Below are positions 12,641 to 24,522 of a DNA stretch of 64,000 nucleotides, piece by piece. The DNA is from Pseudoscleropodium purum (taxonomy: Eukaryota > Streptophyta > Bryopsida > Hypnales > Brachytheciaceae). The notes below the pieces were generated by a model that was not told where the DNA came from, did not search any database, and worked only from the letters and a program-made list of their open reading frames with translations. The stretch's first letter is position 1. Each line of letters begins with the position of its first letter. The stretch spans positions 14,882,501-14,946,500 of the forward strand of contig OZ017799.1 in NCBI GenBank assembly GCA_963969395.1. The letters are read 5' to 3'. Made by a program: the position numbers and the translations under genes.

Positions 12641-13546
12641 TTGCACAATTTTATCAAAGTATACCCCCTCCCCTAACTACACTCCTATATTTGTGACAAA
12701 TATGCTAGTCACGTTCTAGTCGGCAATACAACACGGTCCTGCCCATCTGGGCAAAGGTAGATATTGAAAAAATTTCACGAACCCTCCATGACCCTATTAC
12801 AAGTAACAATTGAGTTATGTTCCTGTCACATCTTAATGCCCTAGCTCAACCTACGTAACTTTGTGTTATTGCAATGTAATTATGGAAAGTTCACGTCCCT
12901 GAACTACAACAGGGCCAAGACCACTTCATCACACCGCTTTCCAAGTTAGCCAGCCAACAATACAATACTCAATTGCACATTAGTCAACATGAGTCATGTT
13001 TGAATGAAATATCAATGATGAGAAGTCATCTTGCGTGACAAAGTCTTCTATGTCGGATACGAACTTCAAGGTCTCCTACGTTGTTCTATCGACGGCACTG
13101 TCAATAAAAAAGTGCGGATGAAAAACAGATGTCATTGCTGGTTCATCTCACAGTTGCAACGATGACTACAGAATAATTGGGACGTTGGAGATTGCAAAAT
13201 TCTGATGCATTCATAGAGGGACTAGTCATGTTCTAGTTAAAGTGCATATGCAGTCACATGTGTCCAGTCACATTTACCCCCCGATTTTTTATAGTGTCTT
13301 CATTGATTATATTTTTGTTATTTAAAAGGATATTTTTTGAGATGAAAGGTGTGTATATAGGTGTTCCCTGAATATCCATGCAATTGAATTAAAAAAAACT
13401 CATCACCAATTGTTTTTCAATAAAATTTTATGTAAAATGAAAAAAATTGACTTTGAAAATTCACCAAAAATAGAATTTTTCTTTTTTTAAACTGAAATTC
13501 AGTACGCTTCATTGGAATTGGGTAAGAATTGGGTGATAATCGTGCA

Positions 13547-15371
13547 AGACAAAAAAAAATAAAGCCAATTTTATTCTATAATTATGTACAAATCTTTGAA
13601 AGACTTAGAAAAGCACTTTGTAAGGTTTCTGTACCCAACCTGTCATCTCCAAAACCAATATGTCCATATGTTGAAGAAACGATTCTAAAACCTCTACACA
13701 AATAAACTTTGACCCTTTATAACTTTTGCATACAATGTCCAAATCTCCCATTTTTAGAGACGTTAGTACCTCACTTGCCAACAAGAAAATTTGGGACTCA
13801 TTGCCAATAGCAGTGAGTCCCAGTAGCAAAAAGTGACAGTTTTGAGGGTACCCACCTTCCCAATAGCCAGGAGTGAGGCTTTTGTGGCATGAGGCCAGCA
13901 CAGCACATGAATTGGCTTCCATCATTCTTGCAGTTTTCTTTATGAGTGACCGTGGTCCCACATGCCCAAACTCCTGGAAGCATGAAAAGCCTCTTTTTGT
14001 ACAGTTTCTTGTTCATTCGTGGAAGCTATTGGATGGCGCATTATTCATGACAATATATGGTGTTTGATTTTGTATACTGGAATAAGCGTAAGAGGGGCCA
14101 ATGAAGTCTACATGACCGAATACGGAACACAACTCCAAATCAGATTGGATTTAAAAAAAAAGTGCAATCACTAATGTACTTCAATCCAATATAAACTGGG
14201 TTTTTTCAATGAGCTAGGAAGGCTGTAGTCTGTAGAGGACCAAGATGGTCATGGGACTTGTGTGCTACGGTATAAATTTGGAAAAACAACGAGGGGCTCA
14301 AGTTTCAACGCTTCAACTTTTTGTCTATATTGTCGATGTGTGAGACATTCTCTATTGCAATAGTCTTGGATAGGGAGTTTGAGAGGGACTTCTAGAGTGT
14401 CACATTGTAGTAAGAATAATTCGTGTTACAATGTAAAGTGATAGTGTGCAATGAGGGACTAGGAATTGGAGTTTGACAAAAACTCAAGAGGAAAGCACCC
14501 AAACTTGGTCTAATGGGGTTTGGTATTGTGTTTAATTATGTATGGTGGAAACATCAAAAATCATCAATATAAGCAATCCAAAATCGCCAATATAGGCAAT
14601 GCAACAAGGTTGGAGACACCTTCTTCTTAAAATAATAGTTTTGTAATATTAGCAAGTGAAAATCATGAATATTAAAAAAATTAAACTTTTTGAATGTGAT
14701 ATATAATTTCTATGATTTTTTAAAGTGTTGTCTCCATAAACCATTTGATTGTCACATAGGTGGACCCTGAACCAAAATATGCAAAAATCAACAACTAACA
14801 AACGAGAGTTAAATATGTGTCTCTCAAATGCTTCAACAAATTAGCGTTAAGCATTTATAGGATACATTAATGAAAGGCTAGGGACAGATTTTGTGAACAT
14901 CTTGAGTACAAGAATGAAGATAGGGACATTTTTGGGTGTTTCTACCTTACAATACTATTCTTAATTAGACCTTCCTCTGACACCTCTTCTACAAATTGGG
15001 GGTCACTTTACAATTAACTTTAATGCAAATTTTACTCTTAAAGGATGAGTAGGTGACCTTAGAAACCATCTCTTTCTATTTCCATATGAATCATTGGCTT
15101 AAGAAATTGCAAAAGCTTTCTTTAAAAGTCAGACTACTATAAAAGACCTCCCTTTTTTACAACAAAATTCCAAAGACGAATAGTAGAACTTCTATCCTAT
15201 TAGAAGAATTTCGTATCACCCGTCGGACACCAAGCGTCCATGTCGATGTTTAAGGATAAAAGCAATACAATAAGGGAGGTGAATAAAAATTCAAAGGAAA
15301 TTTCAAGGAACATAAGCTCTATATTACAAGAGAGAATTGTCATTGCCTCTGCGCTTTGTTTGGTCCCAACC
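13547..15371. other. Intergenic DNA, mixed composition
   Basis: Minus-strand frames at 13605-14016 look locally protein-like but shift frame and match no family I know. A two-copy repeat of a CAATATAGGCAATCCAAAATC-like unit lies near 14555-14600. Nothing else is supported. Confidence 0.35.
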
Positions 15372-15976
15372 TGTACAGTCAGGTCTAGCTCATTTACGAA
15401 TTCTGAATCCTGCTAAAAATTTGAATAACTTTGGGAGGCTTGTGTGCATTCAAAAATGAACGGAATTTCAAATTTCAAATTGCATTGGAATCACACTGAA
15501 GTCTACTTTACCACCATTACAAATGCACATATGTAATTGAAAATCATATAAAGAGTTTGATGTTCTTTATACACTATCTCCCATTTGGTGTTACCACCAG
15601 TTGTGAAAATTACAACTTATAATTTAAGGTACATATTAGAAATGAATCTTCACAATTGCTTTTGAGACACTTGATCACATTCCACTTGAAAATTTTGTAT
15701 CACTTTTTGTTTTTTCTTCACCCTAATGCAAGAAGTCTTTCACGATCTTCTATGGAATGGGAGATAGTGTGTAAAATCAATCCAACTTGTAATATGATTT
15801 TATATTATTCATTTTCCACTTGTCATTAAGTTGAAGTAGACTTCAATGTGATTCCAATGCAATTGGAAATTTCAAAATCGATTCATTTTTGAGTATGCTA
15901 GAGCTTCTTGAAGTTGCTGAAATTTCTAGTGAACCTGGTGTGAAAAATTTGTAAATGAGCTTGACCTTACTGTACA
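15372..15976. repeat. Fold-back element, about 600 bp
   Basis: The left end TGTACAGTCAGGTCTAGCTCA matches the inverted right end, TGTACAGTAAGGTCAAGCTCA. Further pairs are GCATTGGAATCACA...AAGTCTACTT against AAGTAGACTTCAATGTGATTCC, and ACACTATCTCCCATT against AATGGGAGATAGTGT. The RNA would fold into a long hairpin. It lies just upstream of a Tc1/mariner-like transposase fragment, but ownership of that fragment is unproven. Confidence 0.7.
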
Positions 15977-16190
15977 ACATCTGGTAGCTACAATACGGGC
16001 AGACAATTTTGGAGCACCAACTTTTTTAAGACTTTGAAATTCGAATTCTTGTCACATACTCAAAATTTAATGAAATTGAGAATTGTAAAGTGTAATGTGA
16101 AGCTTAGAAAGACTATTTTTCATGTTATATAATATTTTCACATAGAAAATTATAAAATATACAATAATTTGGATTATTTTGGAATGTTGT

Positions 16191-16394
16191 CTACAATCTA
16201 ATATTACCACCTAAAGCATCAATGATAACCTTCATTCTATGAAGCATTGTGGAAATGAAAACATCAAGCACATCTTTGGAGACTCCTTTCCACGAACATT
16301 GAATTGCATTGGCCATTTCCCCCATATTTTGTGGTTGATACTCATTTTGAACATAGTGTTTTATAATATTCCAAAGATTTTTTATGGGTGACAA
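16191..16394 (-). pseudogene. Tc1/mariner-like transposase, C-terminal fragment
   Basis: The minus-strand frame reads LSPIKNLWNIIKHYV, then QPQNMGEMANAIQCSW, then FISTMLHRMKVIIDALGG. This follows the Tc1-type C-terminus: a D-x-(N/S)-PIENLW block holding the last catalytic acid, a W in the AI...W helix, and R...A-x-GG at the end. Here the usual PIEN glutamate is lysine. No upstream catalytic aspartates are readable, so this is a dead fragment. There is no ATG; the frame opens at TTG. Confidence 0.6.
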
Positions 16395-16828
16395 AGTCGT
16401 AAAAAGAAATCACAAGACGTAATGTTTGTAGAGCTTGTTAAGACCCTTCAAGACATGTAAGGGGAAATTAGAAAGTTCAAATAAAAGGGCACAAGCTCTT
16501 CATCTCATAAGTTGTACATGACAAACATGCCTTTTTCTTTTTATAGGGATGGACAAAGCACACAAAATCAAAGATATTTTGGTAGAAATGGAGTTGTATT
16601 TTCAAGTTCATTGTACATCCAACTAGGACAAGATTACCATTGTAGTGACTTTCTTGAAGGAACATGCTTTTAAATGGTGAATCCAATATTAAGATGAAAA
16701 TAGAGAAGTACTAGAAAATCTTGACTAGACTAACTTTAAAGAGCTACCAAGCAATTAGTTCACCTTGGAGTGTCAAGACGTTTACAATGGAATGATAGTG
16801 ATTTGGTTGAAACAAATTGTCTCTTTAA

Positions 16829-17771
16829 CCCCTAAAAGACCAAGTTTTGTTTTATTACAACATAGCAATTTAGAGCAATTTACTACAAATGGAATTTTTT
16901 GGCTTTGAAAATTTTACACAACATAGGAATCTGATTTTCTTAAGGCCCAACAATTTTCATAATTTATGACTACATACTTAAACTACATGACTTATGACTA
17001 TATAACTTATAACTACATACTTAAAAGGTTATTGTATGATATGTAGTTTTTTTCCTTGGTTGGATAGTTGAGGCATATAAAAAAAATCACTTTTTTCATA
17101 AACAAAAATTTGAAATTAGTTTTCTAAATTTATGTGTACTTTGAAAGCTTTGAATAATTCTATTTTGATTAATTAGATGAAAGTTATGAAGAATTTTAGT
17201 TTGTGGGCAGTTATAGATTCTCTAGTGTAAAATAAACTTTTAAGTCCTTTACTTAACTCAATTTTAAATATTATTTGAAAAAAATAAAAATATTAGGTGA
17301 AGATTGTTTATTACAACATTTCTACCATTTTTCAATTTTATAACTAAATTCTTAACAATGTAATATTTTGAATAATTCTCTTCTTCTTTTTACTTACTAT
17401 TTTTTTCCTATATGTTGTACAATTCCAAATGATTTGAACTTTTTCAAGCATGTAGACAACTTGCCTTGAAAAATGAATCTAAAGAAGCACTACCATTTTG
17501 GACATTTTTTCATACAAAGGTGACCTTGTGAAGTGCTATTGCCTTAGTTTCAAAGGACCCAAAAAGGATTTATGTCAATACAAATGTTAATATGTTGCAA
17601 TCTACATGGTGGAAATTTATGAAATTTTTCACATTTTTTGAAACTAGCATGCTCCAAGATCCTATGATTATTTATGTCCATAAACGATTTTTTTCTAAAA
17701 TTGAAAACTTATACTAGAAATGACAATTTTGAAGTGTTTTTGGTGAAAACATAGTCAAGGAACTTTAAGGG
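16829..17771 (+). mobile_element. TTAA-flanked DNA transposon, copy 2
   Basis: Left flank TTAA (16825-16828) then CCCCTAAAAGACCAAG. The interior is collinear with copies 1 and 3 (GGCCCAACAATTTTCATAA, TTACAACATT, GACCTTGTGAAGTGC). The right end GTGAAAACATAGTCAAGG then AACTTTAAGGGTAAG is slightly degenerate. It gives the empty-site reference for the MITE at 2111. Confidence 0.7.
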
Positions 17772-17879
17772 TAAGGGGGTGTATCTAGAAACTCTAGATA
17801 TACAACTTAGTGTACTTTCAAAGATAGAAAGCTCATATGGCAAAAACAAAAGCATGGAAAAGATGGAGGGCAATCAAAT

Positions 17880-18830
17880 TGGGCCAAAGAAAAACTGGGA
17901 GGTGACAAAAAGCCTAAGTTGGATTCAAGTCAAATAAATTATTTCAACTATAGCAAGAAAAGTTACATGGCAAGCCATTGTACCAAATCCAAGGTGAAAA
18001 CTCAAAGTATGCTCACTTGCACACCCATGTGGCAAAGCATTTGCTTCATGGAAACTTTGTTGCTAAAACCAATAATTAAAAGCAAACTATTGAAAGCCAA
18101 GCTTGTTATTCTTCCTAGAGGTCATTCGCCAACATAATGTTTTCTTTTTGTTGGATACAAAGGCAATGCACTTGTTTGTAAGTCCAAGAGTAGCAAATAA
18201 GTTGGCCTTGCAAATGGAAAAGGCAAACAAGTCCATCGATGTGAGCTTTGCGAAGGATAAACCTCACCAAACAAGTCATTGTTGTTAATGTAGTTCATGC
18301 ATCTTTTGAGACAATTGTCATTGTGACAAACTATCACAATGAGCTCAAACAAAAAAATTAAACTAAAATGGTTAAAATTTAAATTTAATATTTTTCATCC
18401 CTCTTCCCCCTTAGCCTTCTTTTGTAATTTTTCAGAAACAATTTCGTTTGACAATCAATATAGGACATTTTGTATATGACATCCCGTATCTATATTTGTA
18501 TCTAGTATTTGTATGCAATATTGTATCCTTGTTTGATCATCTAGCCCCAAATCGTCCATCCCTATAGATTATATGGCCCATGTATTTTTCCTACATCCAT
18601 GGTTGTAAGAGGGGATCGATTTTTCTTTTTTGTTAAGATCTATGGCTGATGTTTTTTGAGTATCAGGGGGGGACAAAAATGACCTGTTCATCTTTTCAAT
18701 ACATTGTAATGGATGTAGAGCTGAAATATAGAGAGTTTTCTTTTGTAGAAGGCATCATTATACATGAGATGGATGGAATAGACTTCATTCTAAGAAAGAC
18801 ATTTTTTTAATACATATGGAGTAGATATAA
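17880..18830 (+). pseudogene. Ty3/gypsy-type gag zinc knuckle and protease remnant
   Basis: Around 17935 the frame reads INYFNYSKKSYMASHC, a decayed CCHC knuckle (family form CFNCGKKGHMARDC): two cysteines have become tyrosine and the histidine tyrosine. After a frameshift, 18103-18288 reads FFLLDTKAMHLFVSPRVANKL, a retropepsin with the DTGA active site changed to DTKA. KSIDVSFAKDKPHQT follows. A further stretch to about 18810 (VELKYREFSFVEGIII, then DFILRKTF in place of ILG-x-F) is the second half of the protease. The element is inactive. No reverse transcriptase or LTRs were found next to it. Confidence 0.75.
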
Positions 18831-19500
18831 GACAACAACCAATGCCAAAGGCAATTGCCAATGAAAATGGTAGAAAAATAAAGTTAAAAATATCCAAGGC
18901 TTTTCCATTGTTTAGGTAATTGAGTCCAATTAGCTACTATAGAGGATCTAGAGGACATTAGGTTCTTTCTTGTGATGCGTGTGGTGCCATACCAAAAAGC
19001 ATCCCTCTAATGGATTGTCAATTTTATTATAGTGTAGTAGCAATAGTTTGTTTACAAGGAGTTTTGAAATAGATAATCAATAAAACATAAATTCTAAAGC
19101 CAATCATTAACACAATATTCACTCAAAGAAAATGCAAAAGATTAATTGACCTATACTCTAAGTTTGTGGTGACTACAAATCTCAAGATCCAATAACTGCT
19201 ATGTCTATTTATTACTCCTCATTTCTTAAATCTATTCATCAATTCATCTTGTTCTACTACTTTTCTTATTTGACTATTGCTTTTCAATCTTTACTATGAA
19301 ATAAAAATTAAGTCTAATTGATGTTTCAAAATTGAATTGAGAGAACTTCCCTAAAACTTTACACATCTAAAGACAAATTTGTTAAAGTTTTCAACAAAGG
19401 AAAGACTACATATCCCCTCTATTTAGCTAGTTGATGCCCTCATCAATCATATTTGGAACATTTTTTAGTAGTGATCTACTTACTATGAACTTATTTTTAA
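18831..19500. other. AT-rich intergenic DNA
   Basis: Possibly further degraded retroelement sequence; nothing recognisable. Confidence 0.4.
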
Positions 19501-19749
19501 CATTACTTGTTTTAGGTAGGCATAGGAAGGCTGTTTCAAGCCCGTTCTCCATGCTGTAAACTAGCCCCTGTTGGCTACAACAAAGAATAATAAATTAATA
19601 TTTTAAATTTTATTTTTAAAAAGTATTTTTTATTTTTGTCTAGCATGGCAGTTGTTGTGCTACGTTAAACTATTGATGTAGCCAAGTTCTCACTATTTGG
19701 AAATTTAGGGAAGTTGTAGCATTACTTAGCAAGTGGATTTCATCTAATG
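19501..19749. mobile_element. CATTA-ended MITE, copy 3
   Basis: It begins CATTACTTGTTTTAGG and ends CTAATG. The length (249 bases) matches its relatives, and it has the same type of core, GCATGGCAGTTGTTGTGCTACGTT, equivalent to the ACGTGGCAGAGCAACTGCCACGT core at 53954. The arms are more diverged than in copies 2 and 4. Confidence 0.5.
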
Positions 19750-20065
19750 TCAATTTGTTCTAGAAGTTTGTAAATGTCATCATCATGTTCTAGCAATCTT
19801 GTTCATATTTTGAAGCTTTAATTGATAAAATTTTAGACTCAATCGCCATCCAGTTCTTTCACTCATGATTAATAATTTTTTGAAATTGATCCAATTTCTT
19901 GAATGTTCTAACTTGATCCAATCCATCAATGGCATCTTCAAACTTGTCAAGGTTTTTTTTTGTTTGCTATTATGGCAACTTGTCTTTGTCTATTAGATTT
20001 AAGATGGACTAGGAAGAAGGAGACCTTTCTATAGGTTTCAACTTGATTTGACACTCAAAAAAGAA

Positions 20066-20245
20066 CACTACAAGGGAATGTTGCTAATTTTTGTCATTTC
20101 GGACACGTTGTTCTGTCAATTACTCAATTTTTTGTCACTTGACAGAAGAAATGTCCGAATTGATAGAAAAAATGTCCAAATTGACAGAAAACTGACAAAA
20201 AAACATGTCCAAAATGATAGAAATTGGTAGCATTTCCTTGTAGTG
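20066..20245. mobile_element. CACTA-type MITE with 3-bp GAA target duplication
   Basis: 180 bases, bounded by CACTACAAGGGAATGTTGC and its inverted partner CACTACAAGGAAATGCTAC. Both continue into ...TCATTTCGGACA / ...TCATTTTGGACA. GAA occurs immediately outside each end (20063-20065 and 20246-20248), the 3-base duplication expected for the superfamily. The interior carries repeated (A)ATGTCC(A/G)AATTGA(T/C)AGA units. No coding. Confidence 0.9.
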
Positions 20246-20441
20246 GAATTAAACATATTACTACGGAGGATTTCAAGAAATTATAAGATAATTTGACAAT
20301 AAAACATGTTTATTTCTAACAATTAATACATCTGAAGAAATTCTTTGGATATTGACTTTAAGAGGTTCATAGTTTAAGCAAATCAATTACAATCAAAGAA
20401 TAAACTATTAGGAAAGAACTGGTGCTTTTTAAGTAGATTAA

Positions 20442-20819
20442 TTCCTAAAGTTCCTTGACTATGTTTTGCCAAAAATGCTCCAAATCTACCATTTTTTGTA
20501 CAAGTTTCAAGTTTTATATAAAAAACATTTTTGGACACATATAACTTTAGGATCTTGTATCATACTAGTTTGAAAAGATGTGGAAAAAATTTCAAATTTT
20601 TTTACCATATAGATTGCAAGATATTAGCGTTCGAAGTGACAAAAATCCTTTTTTTGTCTTTGTAAAAAACTAGGCACACTTGACAAGGTCACATTTGTAT
20701 GAACAAAATTTCAAGGTACCTTCTATTAAAATCTGGGCCAAAAGTATGAAAATCTCTAGTCACATTCACATACCCAAAATTTCTATGTTGCCATAAAATG
20801 CAACTTGGTCCTTAAGGGG
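20442..20819 (-). mobile_element. TTAA-flanked DNA transposon, copy 3, internally deleted
   Basis: Perfect TTAA on both sides (20438-20441 and 20820-20823). The ends are TTCCTAAAGTTCCTTGACTA and, at the right, ...GCAACTTGGTCCTTAAGGGG. Orientation is inverted relative to copy 1. It is only 378 bases, so it lost much of the interior that 900-bp copies keep. Confidence 0.8.
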
Positions 20820-20823
20820 TTAA

Positions 20824-23604
20824 GAGATCCTTCAACTCTTAATCTATTTGCTTATAATCTTCTATTAGTATATATTATGACAAGTAAAAAAATATTTGAA
20901 TATATATTTCTAGTTGGTATAACTCTAACTAAAGTTGGCAAGATTCATTACACAACTTGGTTTTCTGAATTTTAATTTAAAAATAAAATAATTTCTTTGA
21001 TTTTTAATGAATGCGAAATTCTTGTCAATAACTTTCTTTTTTTTATCTTATGTATCTTTATTTCAACAACTTATTGCATTGTCTTGTCAATTTTTCTTCT
21101 TCCTTATTTTGTTAAAATTGAGCAATCTTCTAGCTTTCTTGTTTTTACTTTAAATCTTCTTAGATAGACTTAGAATGAATGTGATTATGTGCTACTAAAT
21201 TCATTGTCTATTAGACTTGAAAAGAGTAGAAAGTATTATTGACTATTTTTTCAATTAGGGCCTTGAATTTTAAAATTACATTGGACTATTATTTATGTAT
21301 TCATTTTAATCATGCTTGACATTGACGTTTTTTTAGATAATATGAAACTTAATAAATAAGAGAAATTCCAAGTAAATTATAAAATCTTTTGATTCCATTT
21401 ATTCTCTTTTTAACTCCATTTAGAATCAAATTATTATAATTGAGGTTTATTAGATTGAACAAAAGAAAAATTAGGAAAATATTATTTTGATAATTAATGA
21501 GTTGAAACTATTAGAAAAGATGACTAAAATCACTTGAATTATTAAATTTTTTTTAATTCTTTATATTCTTATCTTTTTTTTAAATTACATTTCCTTGATT
21601 GATTGACTATGTCTATTTGTCAATGTTATTGAGAATTCTAATTCTAATTAAATTGTATTCTAATTCTTTTAGATTTAGTTTATATCTTCTTTTAGTCATC
21701 ACTCATAGTCAATTCAATAATTCTATTTCTACACTTTATTTTTATTGACTATTAGATTTAGTGAAGGAAAATCAATTAGGCTAATACTTTATTGTCATAC
21801 ACACTCTATCTTGTCCACCCACTTCTTAAAATTATTAATATTCGATTATGAATTTATTTCTAAGAGAAATTTTTTTAATAGGGATTTATTAGCATATTGA
21901 AAAATCACTCTTTTATCAAAGATGTATTATCCTTATATTATAATTAAGCAAATATTCCTCTCAAAAATTGATAGAGTGAATTTAGTATGAAAGACAAATA
22001 TTTATAGAAATATATTATGAAAAAATTTCAATCCCCTACTTCTCTACAATCACTTTATTCAATTAGCCTTAGAAAATCCCAATGATAAAAATGATACCAT
22101 CCACTAGAGTTCCATATTCCTTGGTTTTGTTAACTTTATATAATTTGGCCAATTTTTTATCAAATCATTTTAACTTCTTCAAGAAATAATAGTAACATAT
22201 AAAACTTGATGCACTTCTACTTCATTATATTAAGCAATGTAGCCTTTCTAATTTGTATTTAAAAGATAGTTCTTCCTTCATCATTTGACACCATTTGTTT
22301 ATCTTCCTTCATAGTCATAGTTACAAATTGATTTTTTTCCATTTTAGGTTGATATCTAACATTTGGAAAAGAATAAGGTTTGTTACCTTTTAATAATAGA
22401 AAGTCTGTAAAAAGATTTTTATATTTTGAAATCAAAACTTTATAATCCGGTGATATATGTTTTTTCATCATATTCAATGTTTTATGAACAACATGTTGAT
22501 TTTCCTCAACTAAAATGGTCTCTTGTTTTTTCTAAAAATCTACTTTTCTTTCAATATTAGTGACCTTTCAATTTTCAAATACTTATACAAAGGTCAAATA
22601 TTTGTTTATTGATAAATTATTATCAAGTTTTATATTCTTACTATAAACTTTGGTATTAGTACATTGAAATTCTTTTTACATTGATGCTTGAAGGATACAT
22701 TTTCTTGTACTAATAGGACATTTTCATTCACAAAATTAATTTATTGATTATTAAAAAAAAAATTTATTGTTTTGAATTTCTTTAGTTTAGCTTCAAGAAA
22801 GTTAGCATGTGTAAATGTTTGATCCATACAACTTACTTTTGAATGGTAAAATCTCTACATTCAAGTAATTGTCTAAATTTTTTCTTAGAAAGAAACTTTT
22901 TGTTTTCTATTAGTGATGCAATTTCTAAAATAAAATTTTCATTCTTTATATTAAGAGTTCTTTGTTGTTGCACAAATCATAGATTTTTGTTTATCAAAAA
23001 AAGTTTATTGTTCATATTGAACTTTTACTTTTGCTTCAAAATCTCGAATTTTTGGTTTCAACATCAACTACGAGGCAAAAAGATTCTCCTAAACTCTTGA
23101 AACAATAGCAAAGTCTTTCAATGCAATAGACAATCTTCTCTTAATTGTGTCAATGTCAACTTGGTGCTCTTATCTTTTTTGATCAACTATGGATTTTAGT
23201 AGAAAAATATGTCCACAAGGATTGTCTACAAGGATTGAAAAGTGTCTATAGTGACTCAATTTCAATCATTGTAGATAATCTCCGGTCATTTAAAATAATT
23301 ATAATAATTATTACATGCATTAAGAGTTCTTTTTTTTCCTATGATATGTTGATTTATAATTTTTCATTTTTATATTCTCTGACAACTACATTATTCAACT
23401 CTACAATTGAAGGCAATAATTTCAACCAAACATGTCAAAACTATCCATCTTAAAATTCCCTGACATAAATTTTTTATATCGACTGTACTTCAAGAGCTAT
23501 AAGCTTCTTTTTAAAGCAATTTTGGCCTTTAAAAAAAATTATAGCACATAGCAATAACATCAATGTCTCAACAAATAATCTCTTTGTAAGATAAAGTCAT
23601 TGAT
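20824..23604. other. Very AT-rich intergenic DNA with a possible retroelement trace
   Basis: On the minus strand, 22843-23120 reads as broken, coiled-coil-like frames (TQLRRLSIALKDFAIVS). The upstream 23120-23460 and the downstream 22259-22477 frames are lysine-, asparagine- and leucine-rich. It could be a decayed Ty1/copia-like gag, but no zinc knuckle or pol motif was found. The rest holds nothing recognisable. Confidence 0.3.
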
Positions 23605-23608
23605 TTAA

Positions 23609-24518
23609 TCCCTAAAGGACCAAGGTGCGTTTTTGGCAACATAACTTTTTTGGATAGGTGCATGTCAGTGGAGATTTCCATATTTTTGGCCCAAATTTTA
23701 ATAGAAGGTGTGGACAAGGAATATTTTTATGTGCACAAAATTTCAGGACATTTGAAAATATGAGTCAAAAGTTACAACCTAATATGTAGTTTGTTTTTCA
23801 ACTCGGGCAGTCCGAGCAGAAAAATCACTTTTTTCAAAAACCAAAATCTGAAATTCATTTTCTAGATTTATATATACACAAAAAGCTTTGAATCATTCCA
23901 TTTTTATCAATGAGTCAAAAGTTATGAAGTGTTTTAGTTTGCGGGCAGTTATGGATTTTCTACTCCAAAATAAACTTTGAAGTTCGTTATTGAACTCAAT
24001 CCTCAATATTCTTGGAAAAAAAATAAAAATATTAGGTGAAGATTGTTTATTACAACATTATAACCATTGGGATTGTCATTTTTCAATTCTATAACTAAAT
24101 TATTAACAATTTAGTATTTTGATTCATTCTCTACATCTTTCTATTTACTATTAATTTCCTATATGTTGTATAATTTCAAATGATTTGAAAATTTTCAAGC
24201 ATGTTGCCAACTTGCCTTGAAGAATGTTTCTAAAGAGTTGCAACCATTTTGGACTTTTTTTCATACAAATGTGACCTTGTGAAATGCAACTGCCCGATTT
24301 TTTGCAAGGCCAAAAAAAGACTTTTTGTCAATTCAAATGCTATTATCTTGCAATCTACAAGGTGGAAATTTTTTCTACAAATTTCCAAATTATCATACTA
24401 CAAGATCCTATAGCTGGATGTGTCCAAAAATGTTTCAAATCTTTTTTTTGGATATTTGTCCTAAAAATGGCAATTTTAGAGCGTTTTGGGTGAAAACATA
24501 GTAGAAGAACTTTAGGGG
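23609..24518 (+). mobile_element. TTAA-flanked DNA transposon, copy 4 (best preserved)
   Basis: TTAA flanks both sides exactly (23605-23608, 24519-24522). The left end is TCCCTAAAGGACCAAGGTGC; the right end read inwards is CCCCTAAAGTTCTTCTACTA. It is 910 bases long with no transposase, and serves as the reference length for the family in this window. Confidence 0.85.
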
Positions 24519-24522
24519 TTAA

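Larger units (their letters stand above)
10826..13296. mobile_element. CACTA-type DNA transposon, non-autonomous
   Basis: The left end CACTACTACAAATCAAGGG and the reverse complement of the right end, CACTATAAAAAATCGGGGGG, both continue into TAAAT(A/G)TGACTG. They begin with the CACTA signature of the En/Spm superfamily. Subterminal regions carry many variants of AGTCA(C/T)GTTCTAGT, such as near 11147, 12706 and 13225. CACTA transposases bind clustered repeats of this kind. No transposase frame survives. The expected 3-base duplication is not clean (ACT against TCT). Confidence 0.7.
10375..13546. repeat. Inverted-repeat arms flanking a CACTA element
   Basis: Arm 10375-10585 and the reverse complement of 13340-13546 align over about 200 bases. 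They share CAATTCCAAT and CATTTTTGGTGAATTTT against CTATTTTTGGTGAATTTT. The arms lie outside the CACTA element and differ in distance from it (about 240 and 44 bases). This suggests an older fold-back element into which the CACTA element jumped. Confidence 0.5.

Noticed and set aside
13605..14067. Overlapping frames on both strands near 13.6-14.1 kb
   Set aside because: Locally protein-like and GC-richer, but no consistent frame, motif or splice structure could be assigned.
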